Assembly (NCBI GenBank): GCA_033807695.1
Contig: CM066304.1
Span: 1,674,001-1,738,000, forward strand
Reading direction: 5' to 3'
Length of the DNA stretch: 64,000 nt
Source: Daedaleopsis sinensis
Taxonomy: Eukaryota > Basidiomycota > Agaricomycetes > Polyporales > Polyporaceae
A model generated the notes under the pieces. It was not told the DNA's origin, searched no databases, and worked only from the letters and a program-made list of their open reading frames with translations. This document shows, in pieces, positions 23,233 through 34,141 of the stretch (its first letter is position 1; every line of letters begins with the position of its first letter). The translations under genes and the position numbers were made by a program.

Positions 23233-24979
23233 CAGGCTCCAACACACCGTCGCTTCGAGTTGAGGGGCTGATCTCGCTGGTAGGGGTGGAGGGAGGAATA
23301 ATACCTAGTAGCGTAAACGTAAGCTAGATTATTCACAGCGCTACTCAGACTAGATCACGTGTGTAGTTTGTTCCCCTCAACTCTCAGCGACGGCTGCCAC
23401 TAAACACATACAAATATACGGAGCCCGGTCAAATGACGCCCAAAGTGTCCCCCATTAGGTTGGTACAAATACTCTCGGCTACCAAGAACTAAGAATTACG
23501 TCAGCGTTCTGATTTGTTAACAGCAGCTCCGCGTCCACCGTGATGGTAAACTAACGGTACTATATAAACTTCGACTATGGCTCTGTCCACCAGCGAGACA
23601 TCGGTTGATTATAAAGATTGGATAATCTGCCACTGGAACTGGACTGAAGTGCAAATGAACATCCGAATAAGTCAGTGGCCAGTACTTATACTTACTAGGT
23701 AATACTCGCCTCATCGCCATTTCTAAATGGCACACTGCACTTGCCATTGGATCTATTGCTAACTCAATAAAACTGTGTCATGGTGCATTATTGTCAACCA
23801 TCGGAGCAGGAGACTACGGCGCACTGTTTTTTCTTTCAGCAGGTGTTAATAGCACTTGTGCGGCTATGCACAAGACTTCAAAAGGGAAGTGCCCTGGTGG
23901 GCCCGTCTCTGCCTATGGCATCCATTAGCACTCTCTTATTTTTCCCTCTTGCCTTGATGTCTTCCTTTCCCCTTTCTCCATAGTTATCCACAAGTCTCGC
24001 CCAGGCTGTACCATCCCTCCGAGTCGGTGCCATGTACTCTGCCTGCACGAGAGCTGGCCTGCTCAGACACACATCACCAGCTGAAATGGTGGTGACAAGC
24101 CTCAGCTGCAGCAACTTCTGCTGGCAGCCTGTCAAGTTGGCCCGGACAACTGACGAGTCCAGAGAGCATACACCGGTGTGACTGCGGCGAGCAGCGAGTC
24201 TGAGCTGAGTTGGCCGCTTGCTCCGAGATTAGGGAATTGATATTAATGGTTAACTCGGTAAACTGGTGGATGACGACATTATTTTGGATGACAATTCTCT
24301 ATGTCACAGTCCAGGCCGAGCGGCACTGTCAGTTTGTGAAATAAGTTAGCAGCCCTTAGAGCATCTGACTTGGAGTATGTACACTACGTTGTGTTCAAAG
24401 GTTTACTATGGCCAGTATTCAGGCTTTCCTTGTGAGGCTATGTCACCAGAACAGAATATAGTCACTTAGTAATATTACTAACTAGTACTTACTTACATTC
24501 GGAGCCTTCATGGCAGCCTTAGTGCTACTACTATAGTGCGTTCTGTGCCCAGATATTGTTGAAATACAGACACTGTACTTCACTCATACCAGTTAAATAT
24601 ACATACATTTGAACAATCCTGAGGCTTGAGTAGCATGGTACTTCTAGCGAACCGGGTGTGTAGCGCACGAAGGTGAGTATCACGTCGCCCAGTATGGCAG
24701 TCAAGAAACTCTCGCTTGGAGATAATGCTTTAGACGCTGAATAAATTCACCTTCCTAACGGGGACACTTTGGGCGTCATTTGACCGGGCTCCGTATATTT
24801 GTATGTGTTTAGTGGCAGCCGTCGCTGAGAGTTGAGGGGAACAAACTACACACGTGATCTAGTCTGAGTAGCGCTGTGAATAATCTAGCTTACGTTTACG
24901 CTACTAGGTATTATTCCTCCCTCCACCCCTACCAGCGAGATCAGCCCCTCAACTCGAAGCGACGGTGTGTTGGAGCCTG
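23233..24979. mobile_element. MULE-like non-autonomous DNA transposon, copy 2
   Basis: Same 1747-bp element as at 17091-18837. Every landmark I compared (ends, inverted-repeat borders, internal short frames) is offset by exactly 6142 bases, so there are no length differences, and I saw no base difference in the stretches compared. It has its own 9-bp target duplication, gcctgtgac (23224-23232 and 24980-24988), proving an independent insertion. It lies between genes as far as can be seen. Confidence 0.94.
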
Positions 24980-24988
24980 GCCTGTGAC

Positions 24989-26160
24989 GCCGAACGAAGC
25001 AGGGAACATACCGAGCACGCACGGGAAGCCCAATATTTGCGCCACTTCCGAATTCCAGTCTCCCTCGGGAAAGAGCTTCCCGCGGCCTCTCGACCACACA
25101 GGAAGCTCGCTCTCAGCGCCACGTCCGCGTCGCCCCAACTTCCATACTTATGCCCAAGGACCATGGCCATGCCCCATCTCTACGTGCTCTCGTCCCTTCG
25201 CTCCGTTCTATGCTGTCAGCGCATGGTCGCTTGTATCGAGGCCCGTCGCAACGCTCGAGTGACACGGAGCTCGAGTCTAACCAGCATATCCCGGCTCGAG
25301 GCTCACAATCGAACGTTGCTGCAGATTGTTCACTGCAGTTGCAGTGCGGCCCTTTTCCCTTGAATTGGTGTTGACCAGGTGAGTTCTCTCCTCCGTGCAG
25401 ACGGTCCTTGTTGGAGCAAGCGAGCGATGTCTGGAAGCCCCCTCCTTTGGACCCCCCGAAGCCTTTGATACGCTGTATGGCATGTGGCTGGCATGCTGCT
25501 AGCGCTGCTCCTGTTCTATCCATCCGCTCCTCATAATGGCATCAAGCTCCGTCACATGCCCGATGCGGTGTATGGTCGACACTCCTCGCAGGACATTCCG
25601 TCAGCCGGAGAGTACGACGTCTGAACCCGCTCCGAGCTCCCGCCTTCGTTTCGCTTCCGGATAGCATCGTAATATTCGGCCATGGAAACGGCACGCTTGC
25701 TCTGCGACTACTACGCACAGGTATCTGCGCTCGCGCGAGTTTGAGATAGGGAACGATGACCGAGTCGTGCCATGGATGCCCGCTCTTTCCACGCCGAGGT
25801 GCGTAGATAATATGCATACTTGCCCGATCTCGACTAGACTGCACAGAGAAGTCAGAACGAAGGTGATAATTCGTGAGGGTGTATCACACGCTCATAGTGA
25901 TAAGTAGTACATGTTGATACTATACATATTGGATAATCGCCTCCGACTGTGAGAGGGACCGCGATGTCGATATATAGTAATTTTGCTACATTCTCATCGA
26001 TGTGTTCCTGAACGTGCTCGTGGGCGAAACAATGGGGTCAGATTAAGATGTGTGGCATTGTGCGCGACAACTACGGTAGGATGGATGCGGAATGCGAGGC
26101 AGCCAGGAGTGGGTTGCGGGGCGAGGAGGTTCGGATACGATGTAAATGAGACGTGGGTAC
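24989..26160. other. intergenic, no gene recognised
   Basis: GC-rich sequence with several short frames on both strands (up to 136 codons at 25113-25523 minus). None shows a recognisable motif or splicing partner. Confidence 0.45.
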
Positions 26161-26164
26161 GGTG

Positions 26165-26350
26165 ACAAAGAGGAGCGGATGCGGGAAAAGAGGAGCGGAT
26201 GCGGGAAAAGAGGAGCGGATGAAGAGTTGATGCGGAGGAAGAATAGCGAATGCGGGGAACGTGAATGCGGGGAAAGAAGAGCGAATGCGGGGAACGCCGA
26301 TGCCGGGGAGAAAGAGCGGATGCAGGAAAGCGAGGGACAGATGCGGAGGA
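26165..26350 (+). repeat. degenerate purine-rich minisatellite
   Basis: Head-to-tail copies of aggagcggatgcgggaaaag begin at 26171 (two exact 20-bp copies and a partial third). They decay into variants of gcgaatgcggggaa and gagcggatgcagga to about 26350. Almost all G/A on this strand. It lies in the 3' flank of the BTB-like gene. Confidence 0.8.
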
Positions 26351-26442
26351 GGGAAGAAAGGATAGGTCGGTAGTTGCTGTGCTTGTCTCGCTAAATAGTT
26401 CTCTATCGCGGGAGATTGTTGAGAACTGGCACGGGGAGGAGA

Positions 26443-27436
26443 CTAGTGGGCGAGACATACCTTGACAGCGATCCAGTCAGTTGTAACTTCTTGTATGCGC
26501 TGCTCGAGCGTGGCCCTGCACCCGTCACACCCTGACCTAGCCACGGTCTTCTCGAAAACGGAGCGTAAGGCATGGGTAGACATCCCTTGAGCGATACAGA
26601 AAGTGTTAGCGATGTTCGTATTCACGACGCGGTCCGAATGATGCTTACCAGGCTCGGAGGTCCACGCGAATCCCGATACAACGTGAGCCCACGCCATCGT
26701 CAATACGTCTTGGTCCCTCTCTCCACACATCTTTGTCGGGGCGTGCATTCGAGGCGGCAGCAAGACGATCGCCTTGAGCGCAGTACCGCGAGACTCATGA
26801 GAGCACAGCAGCCGCTTCAAATACACCGCGCCCATCTGGACAACGATTTGGTCGGAAAACTTTGATGCGTCCAGTGTGAGCAAGTGGGCCGACGTGGCCA
26901 CAGCAATGGCATCCATGCTATACTGGCCGGCGAGGGCGTACGTCTCGATTGGGTGGCAGGCGGCATGGGTGAGGATGAGGTGATAGAGAGGGGTGCGGAG
27001 CTCGCCGAGGCTGTAGACAGCGACACCATACGTGATGAGGGCAGCGAGGGCGTTCTCGGTCGTCTCGAAAGAAGGGGTGAGCTGTAGACAGGAGAGACCG
27101 TACACAAGGTGTAGAACGACTTGGATGGTGGCTGCGTCTTCTGGCACGTCTACGAACATGGCGCGGGTGGTACTCGTGAGCATCCCTCCCCAGGCGTTGT
27201 TGGAAGCGTGGAGGAGACGTCGGGAATGGACATAGAGATGAGTCTGGTCCCGCGACACGAGTATCACGTCGGGAAGATCGCCCAAGACCTGGTATGAAGG
27301 AGAGAAGGGTGTGGGGGGTGCTGCATGAAGTCGCGATGATGCTGTCTGTGGAAAAGCATGAGCGTTCGCAGGAGACCAAGTCCATCTCGAAAATGGAGCT
27401 CACCATCGGTGGACCGTTTGTGGGGGTTTGCCCCAT
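26443..27436 (-). CDS. BTB/POZ-like domain protein
   Basis: Two exons (27436-27404 and 27288-26443) give 292 residues starting MGQTPTNGPPM. The first half has the BTB-like pattern frequent in agaricomycetes: LPDVILVSRDQTHLYVHSRRLL followed by ASNNAWGGML, a strand ending in VDVPEDAATIQVVLHLVYGL, and helices to about residue 130. The rest is helical (SMDAIAVATSAHLLTL, YLKRLLCSHE) and ends with a Cys pair in SGCDGCRATLEQRI. Such proteins are often adaptors for cullin ligases or transcription regulators; the target is unknown. The first exon is short and inferred from a GT-AG pair; the 3' end might continue after an unrecognised intron. Confidence 0.75.
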
Positions 27437-28290
27437 GGCGGTGTGCGGCACAGCGAGACGGAGACATGGCGAGGAGGATTACTTATATACTGGCGGGGGT
27501 GTGACAGCCTGATGTCAATCGCGAGGGTATGGCAAGCACAGGCTCTGAATCGGGTGCATCCTTCTCCGCATTGGGAGGATGACGTATAGCGCGGTCATCA
27601 ATCGTTCTCTTTCACAGCGACCGGTAGTAGTGGTAGGTACTGCCGCTAGATCTGGGCCCGTCTTGTGCGCTGAGCGCTGCGGTCCAGAGCGAAAGGTGAT
27701 GACAGCCATATTATTAGTATCTGAACCAACACGCATGGCAAGCGGTCAGACCAGCCTCAAATCTTACCTCAAATGCTCCGGAGAAAGTGGATTTGCAGGT
27801 CCGGAGACGTATGTATTGAGTACTTAGTACGTAGGAGGGAGGCCCAGGGAGTCTGCATGGTCGCCATTGAGACGCTGAATGATCGTCGTCCCTGAGGAGT
27901 TCAGATCTCAGATCTACCCAAACTTTGTCCCCGATCTCCGCGGCTATCTCAGGACCCCCCTGTATATGTCGGTGGTCTCTGTTGCAGACTGTAGATATAG
28001 AGGACAGATGATCAGTAGTCAATCTTATAATATGAATATGTCGGACGAGTTATACAGGATCTGTCCCGGACGATACATTGCTCGTGCAGGACTCCAATAT
28101 TGGTGCCTCAAAGTTGAACGTTGAACGAGGAAGGAAAGCCCATCAAGGTTGAACCGAACATATCGGGTGGATTCTTGTCGTACGTGCCCAGTACTTGCCT
28201 AAGCGCTAAACTCTCTGTTCCAGATACTCATGCAGATATCCTGTGGATACACTGGGGATAGTCCAGGAGAATCGCGAATTGCAGCTGTAG
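27437..28290. other. intergenic, no gene recognised
   Basis: BTB-gene promoter and SDR 3' flank. Short frames only; nothing assignable. Confidence 0.5.
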
Positions 28291-29361
28291 TCAACACTCC
28301 GAGTCAGCTTCAAGCCCTTCCGACCAGTGCTCGTACTTGTCTAGTGTCTCCCTCAGGTCCGCAATCTTCCGCCTCGCGGCTCCAATCGCGTCTTTGCCGA
28401 CAACGAGGCGCAGTGGTGGGTCGGGGAGGACGCCGACTCTGTAGAACAGCTCGGCCGACTTCCGTGCGTCCTTCCACTCGAACCCCTCCCCGAACGACGC
28501 CCGCATCCGGGTGACCGGCAGGCTCGGGTTGCTGTACGCAGGGTGTGGGGCGGGAAGGGACGTCTTGACTTTCGCACCGATTTCTGTATGGATCCAGCCA
28601 GGTTCGATGAGGGTGACCTTGGAAAGAGTAAACCCTCGGCGTTACAGTGCATCTCGTACCTGCAGGACGTACCTTGATGTTCCAGGCGGGATCCAACTCT
28701 GCAGCGAGTGCCTCCGACATCCCTTCGAGCGCTGTAAGGAGGGCGTCAGCAGTACATCTCGATGTCGACGAAACATGTTACGTACCGAACTTTGAAGCGG
28801 AGTAAGAACTGCCCCCAGCAAACCCTACGAGGCCCAGGTATGACGAGATCTGGAGCAAGCGACCACCATGCCCTGGCGAATTGACGTCGCGGAAAAACCT
28901 CACTGCCTCCTTCGAGACTCGGTAAGTGCCCCAATAATTCGTCTCCATGATCACTCGGCTATCCGCTTCGTCCACGACCTCGAGCTCGCCCCAGGCATCG
29001 CCTCGACCTGCGTTGTTGACTACGACATCGATACGGCCAAATGTTTCCTCCGCTTTGGCAAACGCAGCTGCGATCTGGGTGGGATCGGTGACATCCAGGG
29101 GGAGAACAAGAAGACGATCGGACGGGTATTCCTGCGCGATGGGGTCCAGTGTGGACGGGTTGCGGGCTGTAGCGATGACTATCTCGCCCTTTTCGAGGAC
29201 CAGTTCAGCGAGAGCGCGTCCCAGCCCTGTCGACGTGCCAGTGACTAGAATAACAACAATTTCAGCTCGAGTACGGGAGGACTGGAGAAGACGGACTCAC
29301 TGAGCCAAACTCGAGGACAGACGGTGTCTGACATGCTCGAGAGAGTGTCGGTGTCTGGCAT
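28291..29361 (-). CDS. short-chain dehydrogenase/reductase
   Basis: An NAD(P)-dependent oxidoreductase; substrate not predictable. Four exons close in frame (29334-29301, 29244-28786, 28731-28673, 28617-28291), giving 292 residues from the ATG at 29334. It has the Rossmann motif LITGTSTGLGRALAE, DVTDPTQI, VNNAGRGDAWG, the catalytic Ser/Tyr/Lys region (LLQISSYLGLVGFAGGSSYSASKFA, with YSASK) and VTLIEPGWIHTEIG. The start is ambiguous because a 27-bp (9-codon) direct repeat places a second in-frame ATG at 29361, which would add MPDTDTLSS. Resembles fungal retinol dehydrogenase-like SDRs. Confidence 0.92.
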
Positions 29362-29377
29362 GCTCGAGAGAGTGTCG
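29324..29377. repeat. 27-bp tandem duplication over the SDR start codon
   Basis: The unit gtgtctgRcatgctcgagag plus agtgtcg occurs at 29324-29350 and 29351-29377 with one mismatch, followed by a partial copy. Its length is a multiple of three, so both copies place an ATG in the SDR frame. Confidence 0.85.
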
Positions 29378-30247
29378 GTGTCGAGTGCGTTGAAGACAGT
29401 GATCAGATGGAAAGTAATCGATGGTGCGGCGTGGAAGCGAAGCTACGATGAACTTTGTTTTCCGGTGCAGGCGATTGAAATAAGTAGTACTTATACCCTG
29501 GTGGTGTGTTCCTGATATAGGTGTTAGCAATCACACTACCGAGTTATCCATGCAGCGTGAGAGGCTCCACCACGTGAAGAATCAGAAAGACCGAGGGAGG
29601 GAACGGTGCACATAGTCGTGATGACGCAGACATCCGCCCAGAATCAGGTGCGTTGAGCGATATACGAGGTAGACAATGACAAACCGCATAAGTCCCGGGA
29701 TTAGTGTGCCCGGACGTGATTTACGCGTTCTCTTACGCGTAGAGTTACCAGCCGAGAGCGAAACATGAAGTTCACGGCGAACGCGCATGCGACTGGAGCT
29801 GTAGAACGTACCGCGAAGTCCATGTCGGTGTAGGTTGGCGAGACCGAAGGTGACCCAGCCTCATGTACGCAGTAGCTCTTCCTCCGAGTCGGAGAACCGG
29901 CGAAATCGTCCGAGAGTCGACTCGAAAGTCTATCACCCCACCAGTGCCCACGGCAGGGATTGACATGACCTTTGTCGCATTGGGCGTTACTGCAAAAGCA
30001 TCAATACGCGAGGTTAAGAGGTCAGCCGGACCGTAGGTTACTAGGTAGAGTCGCATCATGAGCATAAACCCGACCACTTCCATCAATCGTTTGTATCTCG
30101 GCCTCGCCGTTTGGCGGCAGAGCCATCTGGGGATCGACCCAATTTGATTTGCTTCCATATTGACGTGTTTGGGTATTGTATGTGCTACTCAGCGGCTGCC
30201 AGTGTGCACTGTGCACCCTTATACAGTCACAGTGATAAATCTCATAT
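29378..30247. other. intergenic, no gene recognised
   Basis: SDR promoter and GST 3' flank. Frames at 29772-30158 minus and nearby have no recognised motif. Confidence 0.5.
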
Positions 30248-31155
30248 TCACTGTCGCAAGCTCGCTTGAAGCTCGAACAACTTCTCGACAGCCGGACGTT
30301 CCATCAGCCTTTGATGCCACCTACGACAAGACATAGAGTCAGTGCCCTCGTCCGCACACATCCGGACGAAAGTGTAACGAAAGTACTCACGCGTAGAACG
30401 TAGGGTAGTCCTTCTTGACGTCGGCGACATCTTTCACGGCCGACTGAATCGCAACCTGATTCCATGTGACGAAGGACAGGTCCGCAATCGTCGGCTTCCC
30501 ACCAACGAGGTAGCCTCCCGGTGCCTTCGCGAGGACACCATCGAGCACGGAGATAACGCGGAGCGTCTCCTTCTGGTACCGCTCAATCGCACTCGGGATC
30601 TTCTCCGGGTGGTAATGCGTGAACCAGAACACCTGGCCGAAGTACGGGCTGTGGACGGAGGAAGGAGGAAGGAGGCGTGTGAGTGCTCCTGATCTTGCAC
30701 ATGCCTGTGCTAATACGTGTGCACATGCAGCGCCGGGAATGTACGTACCCCTGCCCGGACGACTGGAAAAAGAGCCACTGGATGAGGGAGTACTTGTCAT
30801 TGCCCTCCGTGATGTTGATCTTCTTCTCGGGGTCGTAGCGGTCGACGAGGTAGAGCATGATCGCGTTGGACTCCCAGATCGTGAAGTCGCCGTTCTGGTG
30901 GTCGACGAGAGTCGGGATGCGCCCGTTCGGGTTTAGGTCGACATGCGGGGACGCCTTCTGCTCGCCCTTGCTGAGGTCGAGGTAGATGGACTCGTACGTC
31001 AGGCCGAGCTCCTCGAGCACGAACGCGGCCTTCCTACAAGGGTACCGGTGTGAAGGTCAGGATGAGCGTGTATATGTTGTAGTGAGGGTAGCTGCGTACC
31101 ATCCGTTTGGTCCGCTAACGTGGGTGTAGAGCGTGAACTGCTTGCCGTGGGACAT
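30248..31155 (-). CDS. glutathione S-transferase, Ure2p-like class
   Basis: Conjugates or reduces electrophiles with glutathione; this class is expanded in wood-decay fungi for handling plant extractives. Four exons close in frame (31155-31100, 31033-30749, 30648-30391, 30320-30248), giving 223 residues. The N-terminal thioredoxin-fold domain starts MSHGKQFTLYTHVSGPNGWK and has NPNGRIPTLVDH (cis-Pro) and WESNAIMLYLVDRYD (glutathione gamma-Glu contact E-S). The all-helical C-terminal domain has YLVGGKPTIADLSFVTW with the N-capping and hydrophobic staple. Class assignment is by motif resemblance only. Confidence 0.93.
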
Positions 31156-31756
31156 GCTGGTAATGGATAAAGTAGATATGTGGTGTGTGATGTAGGTGCG
31201 CCAGATGTAGGGGAAGTTGCGCGGGGGCACTGGCTTTTTAACGTCACCGGGACGCCTGCATGTTTCTGCTTGCTAATCGAAATTCTGAAACCTGCGGCAG
31301 TGGGTCTGCTTGGTCATCGTCGAAGCATGCTGGAGCCTTGCGTTCAACGTCTTCAAGATACTGCAAGATCGATGAGACCAGGATGACTCAGAGAAGGGAT
31401 GAGACGCCGCCGGGGCACCGCTGCGTCGCGAATTGTGCTGACTGAGCCGCAACACACCAGAGGTACCTTGATATGAAGTTGTCCATGATGCAGCTCAGCA
31501 AGGGCACAACACGATGGCTGGTATGTACTCACTCTACCGACGTCACTGATCACGGTACTTATGCGCAGGATAGCATCTCGGATGCGTTACGTCCTCTTAC
31601 CTTGATATACGTCCGCCTACGTCTGCCACCACTGCCAGAGAAAGAGCCACTGTTTGACGACAACGACGATGAAGACCGCCTCGTGTACAGTGCCACCGAC
31701 GTGCGACAGGAGCTCGGCGTAGATGGCGGATAACGTGATGGCGGAAAACGTGAGAG
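31156..31756. other. intergenic, no gene recognised
   Basis: GST promoter region and short unassigned frames. Confidence 0.5.
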
Positions 31757-32420
31757 CTAGTCTACAATGCCATCACTGTTGCTGAGCGCTGACTGTTCAT
31801 AGCGTAATTCTGGGGAAGCCTTCCCGCGTCCCGGCTTTGCGATCTTCGTTGCCAGCCCGGCCGGCGTTTTTGTCGCGCACGACGTCGCACCGAGAGCATT
31901 CATCTGCTCATCCACCAAGACAACAGCGCCGCCAGGTGCGAGCACGTCGTATGCGACGTGGTGCAGGGAGTCCTCATCGTGTTGTACGCGTGCACGAGGG
32001 GCTTTATCGAGAGTTCGGAAAGGACGGTCCCGGGTGAGAGCGAGCTGTGGAGGACGTGCGGCGCCGAGCGACTTGAAGAAATTCAGTGTGCTTCAGCAAG
32101 GACGTGGCGATGATGGGCCGGAAGCCTTGGAGCTTCGCTATCTGGATAGCTATGTGCATTTCGTGACGAGCGAGATGAGATGTGTACGGATAGGGGAATG
32201 AGATACTTACCGAACTGTTCAACAAAAAACATGAAACGGTCGCGAGGGCAGCCTGTTCACCATACTCGCTCAGGCCGTCTTCCTCCAAGGACGCGATATC
32301 GGCACGGGTGGTGGCTCCAGGAACCGGTATGGACGGTGTTGAGCGCGATTCCGGCGCCGTCGAAATCGCGAACTAGTGGACGGCCAGCGATAAGCTTTCA
32401 GCCAGGGTCGCGAACTACGC
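31757..32420 (-). pseudogene. relic of a zinc-type alcohol dehydrogenase/enoyl reductase (MDR family)
   Basis: Fragments of one MDR-type reductase are readable in order but in different frames. AIQIAKLQGFRPIIATS (after the nucleotide-binding Gly-rich turn) is followed by FLKSLGAA, then in a shifted frame HVLHSSLSPGTVLSELSIKPLVHAY, and again shifted DEDSLHHVAYDVLAPGGAVVLVDEQ. A functional enzyme needs one frame, so at least two frameshifts are present. The N-terminal GroES-like domain is not clearly readable. Interpreted as a decaying gene. Confidence 0.7.
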
Positions 32421-32463
32421 TACCACTTCTCACATACGTGACAGGGGAAGGAAACATCTCGGT

Positions 32464-33523
32464 TCATTTGAGGTTGACCATGAAGTAGGGCAGACCTGTA
32501 CGCAACGCCATCGCCCAACAGTGCTTGTACTCGTTTATCGGGCTAGGATGAGTCTGTGAGGACGCCTGTACTATTTACAACACGGGTAGGTGTGCGCATC
32601 ATGTACTTACCATACATCCATAATAGCACGCAGTGTGCGCATATGTTCAAAGATGGCAGAGGTCGTAGAGAACGGGACGTCCGGGAAGTGCGAACGGTGG
32701 TTTCTGACGAAGTCCAGTATATCGTCAGGGGATATCGGAGTGTCAAGTCTGACGAGGGCTATTTAACATTGGACATCTGAATGCACGCGGTGAAGAACGC
32801 ACTTGTTGTGTATTGCAGAGACAACGTCTAGCACAGTCACTCCGCAAGGGTTCGAGACAGGGACCCTGGTGTGTATCATGCCGTCTCCGATCCCGAGTAA
32901 CATTTTGTAGACAGGAACGTCCGAAGCAAAGCTTCTCCAGAGAATGGGATGATCCGCTAGGATGATTGTGTCTTCACAGTGTGCGTGACGGCGTGGGGGG
33001 GATGAGAATGATTGCACATATGTCTCATCGAGGATAGATGTGTCGCCTGGATATACGATGTGCGCAAGCACACGGTGCGCAGGCCCCACCTGTTCGTGAT
33101 CCAAGTCTTCGAAAGTCCAAGACCGTTTGATAGAAAGAGGCGAGATTAAGCTAAGTGCGTGTTGAATTCGCTGTCCTACGATGGAAAATCTAGCAAGGCA
33201 CCGAAGACTGAGGACGCGGGGAACTCACTGTTGTATTCCAACGCCGCTTCCCCGCACAGCGGATGGGAACAAAACCCATCACTTTGAATCAACCCAAGCG
33301 CGAGTGTTCTCCAAAAAGCAGTACTGGACGTTTCCCTGCCCATTTCGCATGAGCAGCCGATGCCGCAGTACCAGCAGGATCGTCGCCAGAGCAGATCGGG
33401 GTCTGGTTCTGAGTCGTACAAAGCGGCTATGCAGGGACTAGCGTTATAGAAGCAGACATGAGTGCGGAGATCGGAGACGGGTATGAAGGACCTGATAGCG
33501 AGGAGTATCTCGGGAGGGAGCAT
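32464..33523 (-). CDS. F-box-like protein of an agaricomycete family
   Basis: Four exons close in frame (33523-33229, 33106-32803, 32748-32611, 32542-32464), giving 271 residues. The start MLPPEILLAIRSFIPVSDLRTH is an F-box-like helix pair. It is followed by WRRSCWYCGIGC, a block LIQSDGFCSHPLCGEAALEYN with paired Cys, and later HPILWRSFASDVPVYKMLLGI and GVTVLDVVSAI. I recall similar proteins as common multi-copy hypotheticals of polypores; a role in substrate selection by SCF ubiquitin ligases is inference. The second-exon acceptor (cgaag) was chosen because it alone restores the frame. Confidence 0.75.
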
Positions 33524-34141
33524 GTCGGGAGCGTCGTGTCGTCGTCGAGAGCGGTTTCAAGAGTTGAGTCTTGAGAGTGGAGCGACAAGGAAGGACGAGT
33601 CGCCTGCGGCGTCGAGACAAGACTCGGTGATGGTGGTCGACCCAGAGCGGCCCGGGGATGGACCGTGCCTGCAGCGAGAACAAGCGCGCCAACTGGCAAC
33701 CGCCGAGGCCCGATTCTCGACGGTTTAGAGTCCGTATTCCGACTCTCCGAGTCGACTCTATACCAATGACTGCGATCCATTCTGCACTACGCACAGCGCA
33801 CAAAGACCGTCTTCTTGCTATTCAGACAGAGCTTACAGGCAAGTACTCATACAAATGAAAGTCGATTTTGCTGACTCATGCGTATTTCAGCTTAACACCA
33901 CCTTCTTCGGCCGTCTAACGACGCTAAGTCTACGTAACCATGATGATCAATGTAGACGGAAGGCCGGCCCCAGGACTGCTCCCGGGATCGCGGAAGCTAT
34001 GGTCTGGGTATGTAGACAATGGAGAAAGCACTTGGTCTATGCATTCTAGCGGTCACATAAAGGCCGTCCTGGATTGTCGATGTGCAGGACCGCAGCTTTC
34101 TCGACTCCATCCAAGACGGTCACCCATATTCAAGGTTCGGA
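33524..34141. promoter_or_regulatory. divergent region between F-box-like and P450 genes
   Basis: About 620 bp separating two head-to-head starts. It should contain both promoters. Frames inside are overlaps without motifs. Confidence 0.45.

Noticed and set aside
24989..25170. Possible coding sequence interrupted by transposon copy 2
   Set aside because: Joining the flanks across the element after removing one duplication gives no frame with a recognisable product.
33427..33803. Minus-strand frames upstream of the F-box-like start
   Set aside because: They overlap the F-box-like first exon in other frames and show Arg/Ser-rich shadow composition.
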